Assembly (NCBI GenBank): GCA_037074765.1
Contig: JBAMDO010000054.1
Location: forward strand, 46,001-110,000
From: Mansonella perstans
Lineage: Eukaryota > Nematoda > Chromadorea > Rhabditida > Onchocercidae
Direction of reading: 5' to 3'
Length of the DNA: 64,000 nucleotides
Shown here: piece by piece, positions 24,804 through 39,109 of the stretch
Layout of the letters: the number at the start of each line of letters is the position of its first letter
Position numbering within the stretch: the first letter of the stretch is position 1
Translations under genes and position numbers: made by a program
Notes under the pieces: generated by a model
Told to the model about the DNA's origin: nothing
The model's database searches: none
Seen by the model: the letters and a program-made list of their open reading frames with translations, nothing else

Positions 24804-26200
24804 ACGAATTTTTAATAATTTTCATATAAATAAGTTGAACTTCATATTTATTGAGGTAAATGACAAACAGATAGGATGCACGAAATGCTTTAAAATGATA
24901 AAACAAGGCTATAAATGGTTAAGCAAATAGGGATTGGAATGATATAAATTGGGCGTTTTGGAGGAAAGGCCGAGATGATTGATTAATGATAGGTTTTGAG
25001 GTGGTAGTGCTGAGCTACTCATTGATCAATCATTTTTCCTTTAGAAGGTGATTCCTGTTGTTCACCCATCTTCCCTCGTGTCTTCCGAAGCAGTTTTATC
25101 GAAGTTGAAAGAAAAAAGGGAAAGAATTTGGAGAAAGAAGCTAAGCACTTCCACGAATTCTTCCAAAACTGTCTCATTTATCTCATTTGAAGGAGATGCC
25201 TATCAATCTACTATTTTCCATTTCTCCCTTCTGGAGATTTGCCGCTACCCATTGCTTACAGCTCCAGCAGAAGTTATGAAACTGGCTATTGATAGTGTGA
25301 AATGAATCGCTTTGCAACTGCAACAAGCACATTTCATATATATTGACGAAGAAAAAAAAGTTCGATGCTCCCGAGAATGATCGATGTATTAACAATCGGT
25401 GCAAACCAATAAATTTCTCTGTGCTATCTCTTTGTTTCCATTTCTGTGCAGTAACTACAATTCTTAAATACCAAATTGCTATTCTTTCCAAAATTCTTTG
25501 CTGTTTTCCTTCCCGATTTAGCACTTCGTTGACCGATCGGCTTCTATACCCCTTCACAACAAGCACATATACACATTTACTTATGCATAAAAATACTTCT
25601 TCACAGTAGCAAATTTGTTTACCAGGATAATACGTATACTTTTGTTCAGATGAATGGTGTCCTTTTATTTTTATAATTACGCAGCTAACAGAACTAACTT
25701 TTTAAAAGTTAATACTGTAAGCTTTAAATTTCTTTCTTTCAAATAATTGCTATTTTGAAACAGTAAAATTCAACATCGCAATTTCAACGCAGTGTTCACA
25801 ATAATGCTAACCATGAAGTATGTTTAATATTCTGCCGAATGGTATTACCAACAAAAAAGTTGAAATTGTGTATATAAAGTTGACATTTCCCCCATTTTTA
25901 AGTCTGAACAAGACAAGTTTCATGTTTCTTGTGAAATTTCGCAAATAATATTGAAAAATGAAAGTTGAAAGAAACGAAGAGAGTGCAGCAGCTGTCAATC
26001 ACATTGTCACCATTGCTTCGATATACGGTAATATAAGTAATATAATGATAATACCACCATTTCTCATCCCTCCTATCAATCCTTTAACAGACTATATAAC
26101 TAACTTTGAGATTCAGGTGCATTATAAGTTTTTGACACGGCACAAATAAAGCTATTGTTGTAAGTTATTACGATCTTTTCATTTCCTTAGTTTGATGATG

Positions 26201-26350
<150 letters not shown>

Positions 26351-29300
26351 TTAAATAGTTTTTCATTTCATAATTCGATTCAAAATTCTATCTACAATTA
26401 TTTCAGATAGAATCACATAAATAATAGAAGTTCTTCAATATCTGTACAAGTTTGGATTCTACTTAATTCATAATTACGATATAATGATATATGTATAAAA
26501 TATATTTGAAGCTGAGCTATCAAAATATGATTAGCGATAAATTCTTTCCGTTGATAAAAAAGCCATTTCATATTTATAATTTCGGCTTGCATAGTGAGTA
26601 ACATCAATGCTGCTCCGCAGTCATGCTGTCCTTTAACTAAACCCAAAACTTCCCGAGCGCTAAGAACGCAGAAAATATAGCTTAACCGTAATGAATTGGA
26701 ATACGAAACTACGGGAAAAGAAACTGTTTTAACCATATTCCTTTTGTCGCTGTAGGACAAATATGCTGGAATAACGTAAGGGTCGGAATTTTATTAAGAG
26801 GAATTTAAGCTTAGTGTATGCAGTTTTAATTTGATTTGTGAATTTAAAACGAGCACTTTGTCTATATCTTGTGACAACGATTCTAGTAGCGATTAAATCA
26901 TTTCTTTTTTCAAACAAAATAGCAGCAGGATTGCTTGGGAAGTTCTTTTCTGAGCTGACGCTTAATTTACTAATAATGAAGGAATGGATTATTGGAAAAA
27001 AGATTGATTTATAATAGGTGGTCTACTAATACATCATTTCGAATTTGATTTATGAGGTTTCTGCATCCGTGGCACAAACATTAACTGCTCATCACAATTT
27101 TTCAGTTCTCCACTGTGTTACATAAAATTTAAAAAAGAACAAATAAATTTGGAATTCGTTTCCAAATCTTTGTGTATTCTGTTCAAAAGACAATGATTGA
27201 CTATCTTTCGCCACTACTTTTCAGAAGACGATTCTAAAATGAACCTACTTTTTTCTGGAATTTAGAGAGCACAAATTTGCAAATGTGAGTCATGTATGCA
27301 TTGCTGCATGCATTACACCGCTGTCAAAAAAAATTTCTGTATTGTAATTATAATACAAAACTAAGAACAGATGTTTGGATGTGGCGGAATTTCCAGTCAT
27401 CAATATATGCCTCCTATTGATGATACAAGGAACAATAGAAGTAACAACGACCACAAAATGTATTTGTTATACTCTTTCTGCATTAATTACAAAAATCCTT
27501 TGTACATGAATCCTCAGCTCTCTATGTCCACTTATTATATGGACCAGCTAATGTTTTCACTAGAATGCCATCAATAACATCAAATATTATTATACAATGA
27601 AGTTTTCTTGATTGTAATGTTGTGCAAAACGGTAAAATAAGTTAAGGTCGCGGTATTTCTTGCACTCACTAGCTACGATAGAACCAGGTTGGTGTAATGT
27701 CACAGACTCATTTCCTATCTAGAGAGATAATCTATTTCTTAAGAAATTACGATAAGAGTGCGAAAGCACTTGACAGTACATATAAAAGCATTTTTAGAGC
27801 CAGGCATGCAATAAATTACCAGACTTATGATATCCTCAACGATGTCCTACTTTTATTTCTGCGCTCTCCCACTCCCAAGTCTTGCTTCATCCTTCACCAG
27901 ATTTCTTTTATCCAATAACTCCACTTCCTCTTAGATGAGAAGTCGTTTTCAAATGATTTAAGTTGAAATTTCGAATTAGATAATTAGTTTAAATCTAGTG
28001 ACCATTTTTTAAAAACTCACACTCAATATTTTCGCATGAATTTCGACATAAATTCCCATCAGGATTGCTCAACATTTTAATGTGCAATGTTTGCAAGGAA
28101 TGAAAAATTTCCAAAAATGGCTATATTTGGATTTCAACAACTTCAAAGTGCGTTCTCTAAATTTCTTGTTGGTTAAAATGTGGTTTAAAATGTCTTTACA
28201 TAAATGAATTTTTAGGAAAGTTAACCGGGAAGTAAATGCTGCGAGAAGTATTTCCGAATGTAAAAGTTTCCCACCTCATGGATTTTAATTCAAAGATAAG
28301 CATAGAAAGAGATAGGTAAGGATTAAAACGAGATATGGAAGGCATTGCAACCATAATGGACACCTCGACTGATAAGACCGCTTCTTGTTTTTTTACCAGT
28401 GACTCACATGAACTTTTACTGTTGAGCTGCACGGAAGCAAATAGCAATAATGGTTGATGAATGGATATATGGAGAGACAAAATTAGACAGACGGACAAGA
28501 TTAAATGATGGAAATGGAGGATGAGAATCGGAAAGGACGAATTTTGACGGTTGTGCGCAGCAATAATGTGAAAACCATCAATCACAGCGATATTATCCGT
28601 ATGCACACACAGCTCCACCCAAACATACCCACACATACGCCCACATACACCCACATTAGGACAAAGACGATGACAAGTGCTGTATGGTGCAATGACTGAC
28701 AAGAAGCCAAAGGGTGCCGACCTGCGGCACACTTCAAAGAGTCTGTTCGGCTGCCGGAATTCCTCCCTGGCCGGATATGCGTAATCCATCATGCCCTCCT
28801 GTCAACAAACAGACAAATAACCATTTGGCCAGCACTTTCTTCCTCACTTCCACCTCCTGCTACCCTTTCATCTGCTGTCATCTTCATTTTACTGCTGCTT
28901 GTAGCAAATTTATTGACGTAAAACTTGAAGTTTGATAATTGATGATTGATGTGAAAGAGTTAACAATGAGGAAGAAGTCTGATCAACATAAAATTGCCTG
29001 CATGCAGGTAAAATTGTTCTCTGCAATCCGAAATCACATTTCCATCACTTCCTTTCGATTAAACTCGGTAATGAATCATTCCTATACAGACAATTTTCGT
29101 TGTTAAGAGTGAACTTACATTGCGTGATCACATTCTAATGTTTTTCTTAGTAACACTTCTGAGGATGACGACCTGAGACACGAAGAATGGATGATTCTTC
29201 ATCTTTCTTATCGGCAAAGGCAATGTCATTGATTGGCTATACCAAATTGACTTCGAAAAGTTTGAACATTCCAAAATAAATTTTTTGAAGAATGAGGAAA

Positions 29301-32300
29301 ATAACTAATAAAACTTCGAATAACATAATAGTCCGAATAATATTCGTGCTAGATTTTCATGCAACTCTTGAATTCAGATGGTTTGATTTTTCTGCAATAA
29401 TTTCCAGAAAACTGCAGAAATAACATAATCTAAAAACTATTCGACAGCATTGAAAATTCCACCTGCTTACATTACGTCATGACTTTATAGATAAATCAAA
29501 TCTTTTAAATGTTTTTAAAACATTGGCAAAAACAATAAAGTAAAAACAATAAAATTATTGTCAATATCTTAAAAAAGTTTTAGAGGTTTTATTTCTTTAC
29601 GAAACTTTTTACTATATTCGAGAAAGGAAAGGAAAGACGGGAAGAAAAATGGTTTATTCTTTCGTTCAATGACAATAATATTTACCACGGTGATTGTAAT
29701 TGTTATTATCAGAGAATGATTATTTTTTAACGGTTACATGGTATAAATAACTTATGATTCCTTGTACAATACTGTATACTGTGTCCATGACGCTAACGAG
29801 GGATTAAAAGATGATGGCAATTAGCAGTCTAATTAAAACGTGCATTATTGGGAAACTGTTTAATGAGAAGACTTTCAGTTAATTAAAGCGGCCGTTGCTC
29901 ATCTCGAATGATGTTGATGTTGAGTAATTTGCTGATTATTTTACAACAATAAAACAATTTCGAGTTGCTGCCGATAAATTTTCAAGCTATTGAAATCAAT
30001 AAAATCCATTTTATCAGTTTCTTTTTTTAAATGAACTTTGTGAAATTAATCTTACGTTGCTTTTCATTTATCCGGAAGTCTGGAAATTTTGGAAGCTAAT
30101 CAGCCAATTTAGTCTTTAATGGCTCTCCATGAAGATCCAAATTCTAATAATGACAATCCAATAAAAGATTTGTAAAACAAAAACTATCTCTTACATTGTA
30201 ATCTAATTGATTCGCTATAATTCTCAACACTTTGGAAGGAATATTCCATTTATTGGTAGCAAGCAATGAAGTCAACTGAAATTATCAAGAGCCCAGAAAA
30301 TGTTGCGCCTCAATTATTTACAATGATATCATTGCTGTTTCAAATCACTCTTTTTGAGCTGAAAATTTGTCATTACTACTGCAGTGATCGTTTGTATTTA
30401 GGAAATGGGTTTGAGTATCGTTATCCATGCCAACGAAAACTTGAAAAAACTTTTACCGCAGCACATTCTCTGATAGTCTGTACAGTCATCTTTGTTGTGT
30501 GAATTGATGCAGAATGCTTTATACTAAAAGTTCATTTTTCCATTTTTCCATGCGAAAGAAAATTTAAAGAAAATCTTATGAGTGGTTGGCCATTTATTGA
30601 GTTGCAAGAATAATTAATTCAAACTCTTATGGTTGTTGTTATTTGTATATATCGTTATAAAAAAAAAGCTTTTTTGTTCTCTGAAACCAATAAATTAGAT
30701 TCTTGCAACAGGCAATAGTTTGCTCCGGAGATATATTAGCATTATCTATCACCTGGCTTTTGCAATATAAAAGAAAAATGGTAAACGCAAAAGGCTATCA
30801 ATCCCAATCGAGCAATCCATTTATTTATTTCAAAACCATCAAATATCTTTATATTATATTCCATCGAAGTATCACAGCTATTGTTATTGTTCCTATTGCT
30901 ATCGAACATATTATGAATGACCCGTTTATCACTTTTCTCACAGAAATTTACGAGAATGTTTACACTCAAAATTTTTCTCGCTTTCCAGATGTTTTCACCA
31001 ATTTCTTGTTTATATTTACTCTATAATGATAGCATTTCTTTCTTAAGTTTTCAGTACTGTAAATATATCTAACAAAATGATATATTCTCTTTATTTCTGC
31101 CATTGTTTTCCAATAATTACAACAGATTTTACAAATTTTTGTAATCAAAATCAGATCGTATAGAGTTCTGCCAGTTTGCTTGTTTCTATATATTTTATCT
31201 CAATGTAACAAGCTTAATGTCAGCTTTTTCTTGTTTTCTGGTAACAACGCTGCAAGCATTTCCTAAGCAATATAATTTTAATATCTGTTCTTATAAATCA
31301 TCAAATGAGGTTGAGAAAGAAATAGACATACAAAATCTTTGATGGTTCTCGGTGGAGCATTTGTCACTTTTATTTACATTTTATGAATTTGTTTTTGCTG
31401 AATAAAATTGATGACATTCAACTCGAAACTGAATTTCAATAACTTTAATAATTAATCTCAAGTGGAAATGATACAATAAAGCTGAGCTTCTCTTGGGAAA
31501 TCAAAAACTGGGGATGAATAATGAATAATTTTGTACATCGAGGAATAAATTCAATTTTTTTTTAAAAAAGGCAGTAAGAGTAATAATATTGATGTAAAAT
31601 TAGATCATTATTTTTCGATGTGCCTATTCAGGAATTTATAGCGATATATTTGATGAGAAATGGTCGGAAAAGATCGACAGTGATGCTCAAGTGTGCACTT
31701 TATGTTTTAAGATATTGGTATTATTTGAAAGAAAAACTGAATGATGCACATATTTTTTATTCTCTTCTTTTGATTTGAAAAATGAGTGAAATTTAACAAT
31801 AGCGTCTTTTGAGATGAATTCGAGAGCCCAATGTTGCTTTACGAATCGTTATCATGACTTTGTCTCTTGCGCATTACGAATATTAATAGCATTAATCTAA
31901 TGATAATGAAATAATTGCAGACATAATTTTTAGATTAATAATGAAACAAAACATTCTAAGAATAAATTTCAAATAATTAACCTCTTGAAAGCTTTCGATG
32001 ACACTATCTGTTCTACAGATAGATAATTTTTCATCTTCAGGAAAATATCCCCTTAATAAGCACAAATGAACAACACGAATTTCAATGGAAAAAAAATCAC
32101 GGATTGTGCATATGCTGAATTCATTTCGTCATTTTTACTAATGATGACACAACAAATTCAAGAAATATGTGCAGTTTTTGAAAATAAAATAAATTTCTTA
32201 TTTTTTTCACAAAAGAGGTTAAGCGCAGGCAGGATAAAGATAATAAATAAATACTAAAATTTCGTTAATTTTTCCTTAATTATTGGGTTTTCATGTTTGC

Positions 32301-35300
32301 TAAAATTCATGATAGATTCAACTTCAACTTCTAAAGATTATTGTGGTACTGGATAGAGGGAACTAATTTTGTCGTAATGATGTAGCACATAGATCGGACT
32401 TGAAGAAGTTCAGTGCAATCGAACATGATTTCCCCATTAAGATAAATCGTATTTACGAAAGAACCAAACACTGTAATTATTTTCGCTATCCTTAGCTAAC
32501 TTATAAAATATTTGAATTTGATAAATTGTTGCTCGAAAGACAACTCTTCGATTACAGATGAAAATTCTTTGCAAAAACTGAAATAGAGTAAACATTTATA
32601 AAATCTCTTTTTTGCTATTTCACGTAATTTTTCAATTTATGCATTTGTAGGCCACTTTCTCTCTATATGCTAGTCCTAAAACATTCCATGTGTCGCATTG
32701 TTAATGGATTAAAATTAATTGATGTGGATGGTTGTGCAGAAGAAGTTTTTCGATGCCATATATCTAACAATCTGTTCGTTTCCGTCAGTTGTGAATATTG
32801 ATGAAGTGCGTTTGATTTGCATTTACAATAAGTTTTTCTGTTTTCATTATTTCTTTTGTTTGTTCTACTTTTAATGCTTGTTATTTGCTAGGTTAGATGA
32901 ATAAATTATACATTTACCCAAGCAATATGACATTGAAGTCAATGGAAACATTACTTTGCATTTCACATTACAGTAGAAGAGCTCTCGCAATTAAATACAT
33001 CAAAACTCTGTTGGATAACATACACTCTCGGCAATAGGTATTCCGAAAATTTATTATGCGTTAATGCCGAGTGCTCTGAATGAGCAACATTATTATCAAT
33101 TTGCTAATGTTTGCTATCACCTAAATCGATTTTTTTATTTTCCTATGTCTGTAAACACTCAACTTCATTAACTCAGTATAACTTATTACTTTATTTTATC
33201 AATATAAAACAACGTATTAGTTGGGGTGATTAATGATTTTCTGTGAAATGATGGGTTTATAATAAGTTTTCTAAGCAACAAACACATTAAACTATGAAAT
33301 ACCAGAAGCTTTGTTTGCCTCTGTTGAAATAAAGTTTCAAAATATCACCTGTTGTCTAATATTTCATCTTGCGCCTACATCATTACACGAAAATCTGACC
33401 TTGCTTGTTAAATAATTGTCCAGAATAGCTGATTTCCATTTTCATTCATCAGTTCTAGTTCTACTATTATAGGCATCTTTTCAGTACTTCTACGATTCAT
33501 TATAGACAAAATTTTCCACAGGTTTTATTCGCATCTTTGCAATGAACAAGTAAGTATAATAGTTTATACTTTTGGTATATTTTCCAAAATTATAATAAGT
33601 ACAAAAATTCTGAGGATCCACTAGTTTGGATAATCGTTCGCCAATTCAAATCAATATTAAGAGCTTGTAGAACTCTCCACTTCAAAGTAAATAAGTTTTA
33701 AAAGACCAAAAGATGAAATCAGGATATCTTGAAAAGTTCAAAGGATGAGGGTCTGGCCAAAAAATCTTTAGTATTAAATTTTTTTGAAGAAAAAAACTGA
33801 AATTCAGTAAAATCCCTTGCGAAATTTGAAGATCAAGCTTAGAGATATAATTGATTGATATCAGAAGATCTATGAATGGCAGCTTAAAATGTCACATATT
33901 TTTGAAATGACCATGTTAGTGAATTATGGATCAGATGGGCAAGAACCATTTTATAATCACCGCTTTTAACATCAATTACTGTGTATGCATTAGGAACCAT
34001 GAAGTAAGTGGAAAGAGTACAAATTCTTTTGAATTAAATTTAGTTCGAACATGAGGCATTTCACAAAAATTCCTGATGATATTTCTTTGAATTTCGAGTA
34101 ATTTTCTAATGCCAAAATGTTAATATTTAAAACAGTAATAACAATGTTTCAAATCAAATCAATAGCCAATACCAGCTAAAAATATATTGTATTTCGTTAG
34201 TGAATAGTTGAAAAATTTCCATCATAAAAACAAATACTGTTGCGTTTGAAATTGAATTTTACCAAGGAATCTGAAAAAGCAGGTTCTATTTCTTTAATGA
34301 AATAGACTGAATCAAAATAAATTTGCTTTATAGCGAAATGCCCATGAATTATCTGGCAACAATTCTGCTTTTTAGTTATTGAAATCCTGTTGATAAAAAT
34401 ATACTGGAAAAACAAATGCAGCCTTCATAAATCGAAACTTCAATTTGGATTTCTTGAATGCGTTTAAACTTTTGTAGAACTGAATGGCTGTTTCTGGACA
34501 AAGTATTTGAGAATCTTCGATGAGATAAAAAAGAACTTCATTACTCGTCATTTTTGGAAAAATGAAGCATTACACAATAGACGAACAGTTTAAAAATTTG
34601 TTTTTTGCTATTGCTGGGAATGTTATGCCCAAGTTGAATTAAATGCTGCTCCTCCTTTAAATTTCTCTTTTGTTGTTCAAAAATTTCATTCCAAGTGTAT
34701 AGTTTACTTGGTTCGGATCAACAAAATTCTCATAAATTCACATACAGCAGTTCCAATACACATTTATGTAGTGGTACAGGAAAGTATCTTATACTGCATT
34801 TCGAATAATAAAGGTATTCATTGAAGTGTGAATATATTTATACCCTACATATTTCTCCTCTTGCATATCTGCTTCTTCAATATTTCATTTCCAATAAGGA
34901 AAGTGAAAGATTTCACTATAATGATAAACTGAAAGTTTTAATGGTCTATTCTGACCATGGGAAAGATCGAGAATATGAAAGGAATGAGTTTGATCAAAAT
35001 GATAAACAGCATTTCGGAGACGAAATGGGTGCCTAGCAATAAATCTTACTTTGATCTCTAATATATCATTTTAACAAATGTCAAGTTTTGAATTCAGCAT
35101 AGACGAACAGACAAACACACACATAGACAGGGAGATGCACAGAGTGTTACACAAAATCATTTGTTATTAGACATCAGTAGTCAAATACCGCGGTGACAAA
35201 CTAAAGCAACTAATGAATTAGTTTGACTTGAAGATATTTAGAAACAAACAGTTATATCTGGAAATCAATCATGACTCTCTTCACTACGCTGTTATCATTA

Positions 35301-38300
35301 ATCAAAGCGATAATACTGGCAGCAAACAGTATATTATCATATTTTCATTTTCTATATGCATAAATATTGTCATTTAATTTTTTTCTAGAATCATAAGAAG
35401 CGAATCATTGACCTTTAAACAAAATTTACTTCAACTGTTTGCCATCTACCGATTAAAGAAATAGAATTTTCATTTTGATGCCCCACATAACATCCATAAA
35501 TTAATTTAATAATCTACTGCTTTTTTAGAAAAATTCCAAATCTGAAACTTATTGAAAAAATATTAAATTTTCATGTGTAGACAAATAGCTATGCTAACAT
35601 CGAAGCCCTAGCTTTGAGCTTATGACTTTTTTAGTGATTTCCACTTTAAAATCAGTAATAGAAAAAGCAAAGCAAAAGAAAGCAGTACGAAAAAGAAATG
35701 GAACATCATTTAGAGCTGTCATCATAAATCTTCGGCGAATTTTACAAAGGCACCGGATTCCACCCTCATAAATCATTCCTTTTTGCGCAAAGGACAGCCC
35801 CAAGCTATCAATCAATCTGGTTATGGTGCAGACCGTTTTTGATTTGCGGCATGGTGTTACTTGATTAACTGGTCTGACTCTTCACAAGCTTGTCCAGGAA
35901 GATAGATTAACCAGAAATAACTCTCTGCATCATTGGTAATGTTGCTGCACGTTATCGTATCAGTATTGAAGTGTTACTAAATCATGTTATTCTAGGCTTT
36001 TTCCAAAGAAGAATAGAGTCCCTTTACTCTTTTACAGATTTTTTGCTGAAGAATAGGTAGTTGAATATATCGTCAGTTGATCTTTGTTCCTCAGCCAATG
36101 TCCATTGTAAACGTCCTTTCTGCGAGCAATAATGATTAACCTTTATTGAGCGTTGAGGATTATGTTTATTTAATCTGAAACTTAAAGTTAATTAAATGCT
36201 CTAGCCGAGCTATCGTACATGATCACTGGACATATATAATTTATTTGCTGATTTAAAATCAGTTTTAGTACTTCAAAATTGATAATTAGATCGAAATATA
36301 ACTGGGAACCACCAACTAGGTTTAGTCAGAAGGAGGTAAGCAAATAGTACTTTGTTACTTTTGAAAACAAACTTCCCACATTACATCAAATGATAATATA
36401 ACTAATGCATCAGAATAACATGTCGATAGCTATTTTCATGCGCAGTAAACAGTTTCATTTCTCTCAAATATGATGCAAATATATCACAGGTGCAAAATTA
36501 TGAGGAAGTCCAAGGTCAACATTTGATTTCTAAATGATAGAAATGTATAACGCCAAAATCGTTTAGAATCATAAGAAAGCATTTTTTGCATCTGTTGAGC
36601 ATTTTTTTTTACAAAGTTATTCTCTATAATACAACAGTGTGCATCATTATTCAGACGTACTACCAGAAGATGTTTTAATGTACTGAAATGCAAATGTTTA
36701 TTATCATTTTGAAATTATTTAAAAAATTTAAATCAGCATAATCTCTATCCATTCATATTGAAATAATGCATAATACGATTGGTTCGTGAAAACATTGGCG
36801 ACAAAACTCTGAGTTCAAGGGACGGAGAAGAGAGAAGGTTATAATCTGACCCAAGGGACAACATTTATCATGCATTTGTAAGTTTGCTGAAGTTATGTTA
36901 AAGTTAATGATTGGTTGCTCTGCAGATAAAGATCATTATGTTGGAATCATTCAGCAGAATAATGAAACTGACCGAATACAGATCATTAATCAACAGTCAG
37001 CCGACAAATTTAAGCTCAAAGCATCTATAATGAGAATTTGTTGATATTATTACTGATCGAGGGACCGATTACACTTGAAAAATCATTCTCTTATATTCAA
37101 TAAGAACTCATGCAAGCTCCAACATTATTTCAGTTATGAAACACACAGGTATTTTCACCAAGTTTATTTGGAATTGCTAATCTTCAAGTAAAATACAGAC
37201 TAGAATCGTTAATCACCTTAATCACATATGAACACAAATCTCACAAGCCCAAATACTCGAATGGAACGAAGAGTGTCCGCTCAAATTTTATAAATCTTAC
37301 GTGAGTCAATGTGCACTGGCAAATTTTGGCTACTAACAGTAAAAGGTCTAAACCAACAACATCACATGTAGTACGAGAAATGGGAATGTTGATACTGGAT
37401 GTCTATTCAGGTTGGTGCACAACTTTATTCGTAGATTCATCACCAGAAAACATATCGTACTGAATGACCAAACAACTGTTCCGAAAGCTTCACAGTAATA
37501 ATTCATTCACTTGAGTGATTAAACAAGTTATTTGCAGATCTAACGAGAAGACCTAAACTAGGATTAAAAAAATTGGCGTATTGATCCAATGTACCTCTCT
37601 AAAAGGTAAGTGGAGAATGAAGACCACAAGATTTCAAACCATCAGTGTTCAGTACTGAAACTACTATAAATTCGTGAATCAAAGTCCTTGACGTATCATT
37701 TCTTTCATTGTGAATCCAGATTTTCGTCATCTACAACATTTATAGCATAAACAAATTGAGCCCAAAAAAAAAATGCAACTTTTCGTTGTTTAAAAACTTC
37801 CATTGACAATCCGGCAGCACTTACTATTGCTGCGTAATTATCATTTAATAACATTAGCACATACTGTATTAGTACTGAAACAAGTAGCAAGAATTAGGAT
37901 CTAAACATTGGAACTTGATTCAAATATTTTGTCATCATCAAAAAGAATCGATAACCGAGCTTTACAAGCCTCATTTTCCAGTAAATGAATATGCACTAAA
38001 GTTTTTCTTCATAACGACTAGAATTATGGAAATTCTATTGTAAAATCCGTACTGCATTTATGCTTAAAATTGTCTGGAACAGTGTTTTATAAGGACCATA
38101 ATTATCTTAACAAAATAAGCAACGTTTAACATATAAATCCAGTGCAATAAATGTTATTTCACGACATTTCACTGTTTCCTGGTTAAAATGTCATTATTGT
38201 ACAACATATGATAGAATAAATAAGTTACCTCCTCAGTTTCATTGCATCAGCCAGAAATTTTGCCAATTCAAAATTGAATGAAAAGTTAATTCTCCTAAAT

Positions 38301-38896
38301 GTAATTATTCCTACCAAAAAGTAGTGAAAAAATTCTAATCAAACAAATAACTACTTCTTCATTCATAAAATAGTGAGTTTTATATCGAGAACCACATAAA
38401 TTTCTGACTAAAGTTCTCCACAAATATAGGAAAATTAGTCCAACTTTTCGATCATCAGTTTCTGAAAAGTTATTCTCTGCCGACCAAATTAATGACATCT
38501 TGAAAAAAACATATGAAAAGGAAACTGAAAGGTCGGAATGAAAAACAATATAGAACTGGTATTAAAAGTGCTGTAGTGACTGAAACTCCTACAGCATCTA
38601 CAAATATGAAAGGTAACCAGTAATGTGACAAAGCACCGAAGTAAGGGAATTTTTTTTAAAATACAAAACACCGGAACTTCTTCAAAAATCTGTAAAATCT
38701 AACAACATCAAATATCCGGACAACTAACACTGAGCACTAGGAGCAAAATTTGATAATGCTGAGATAAATAACGGCTTTCACATTATGTAATTTTCACTCG
38801 AGACGCGTCGTAAAATTTAAAAATTTCGGGATAGGCAAACGTAGCAAACATATATTCACTTCACCGGCCTATTAGTGAGAGCAATACACTTGTAAT

Positions 38897-38902
38897 TTTA
38901 TT
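38897..38902 (-). terminator. Candidate poly-A signal of sec24 (AATAAA)
   Basis: On the minus strand AATAAA lies about 210 nt after the sec24 stop codon, a reasonable 3' UTR length for a nematode gene. Confidence 0.5.
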
Positions 38903-39109
38903 CAGGACTCTACTTTCAGTATTTTCTCTAAATCCTAGTAAAAGGTTTTGCATTCAAACAAAGAAAATAACTTCAATTAAGCAACCAACACAAAAAAGTC
39001 AATGAATGATTGCATGTTTCAAAACTAATATATAACGAACTAAGGAAATCTGATCCTGACGGGAACAATGAGAATCAATCAAAAACATGCGGAGATAACA
39101 TAATTTTGG

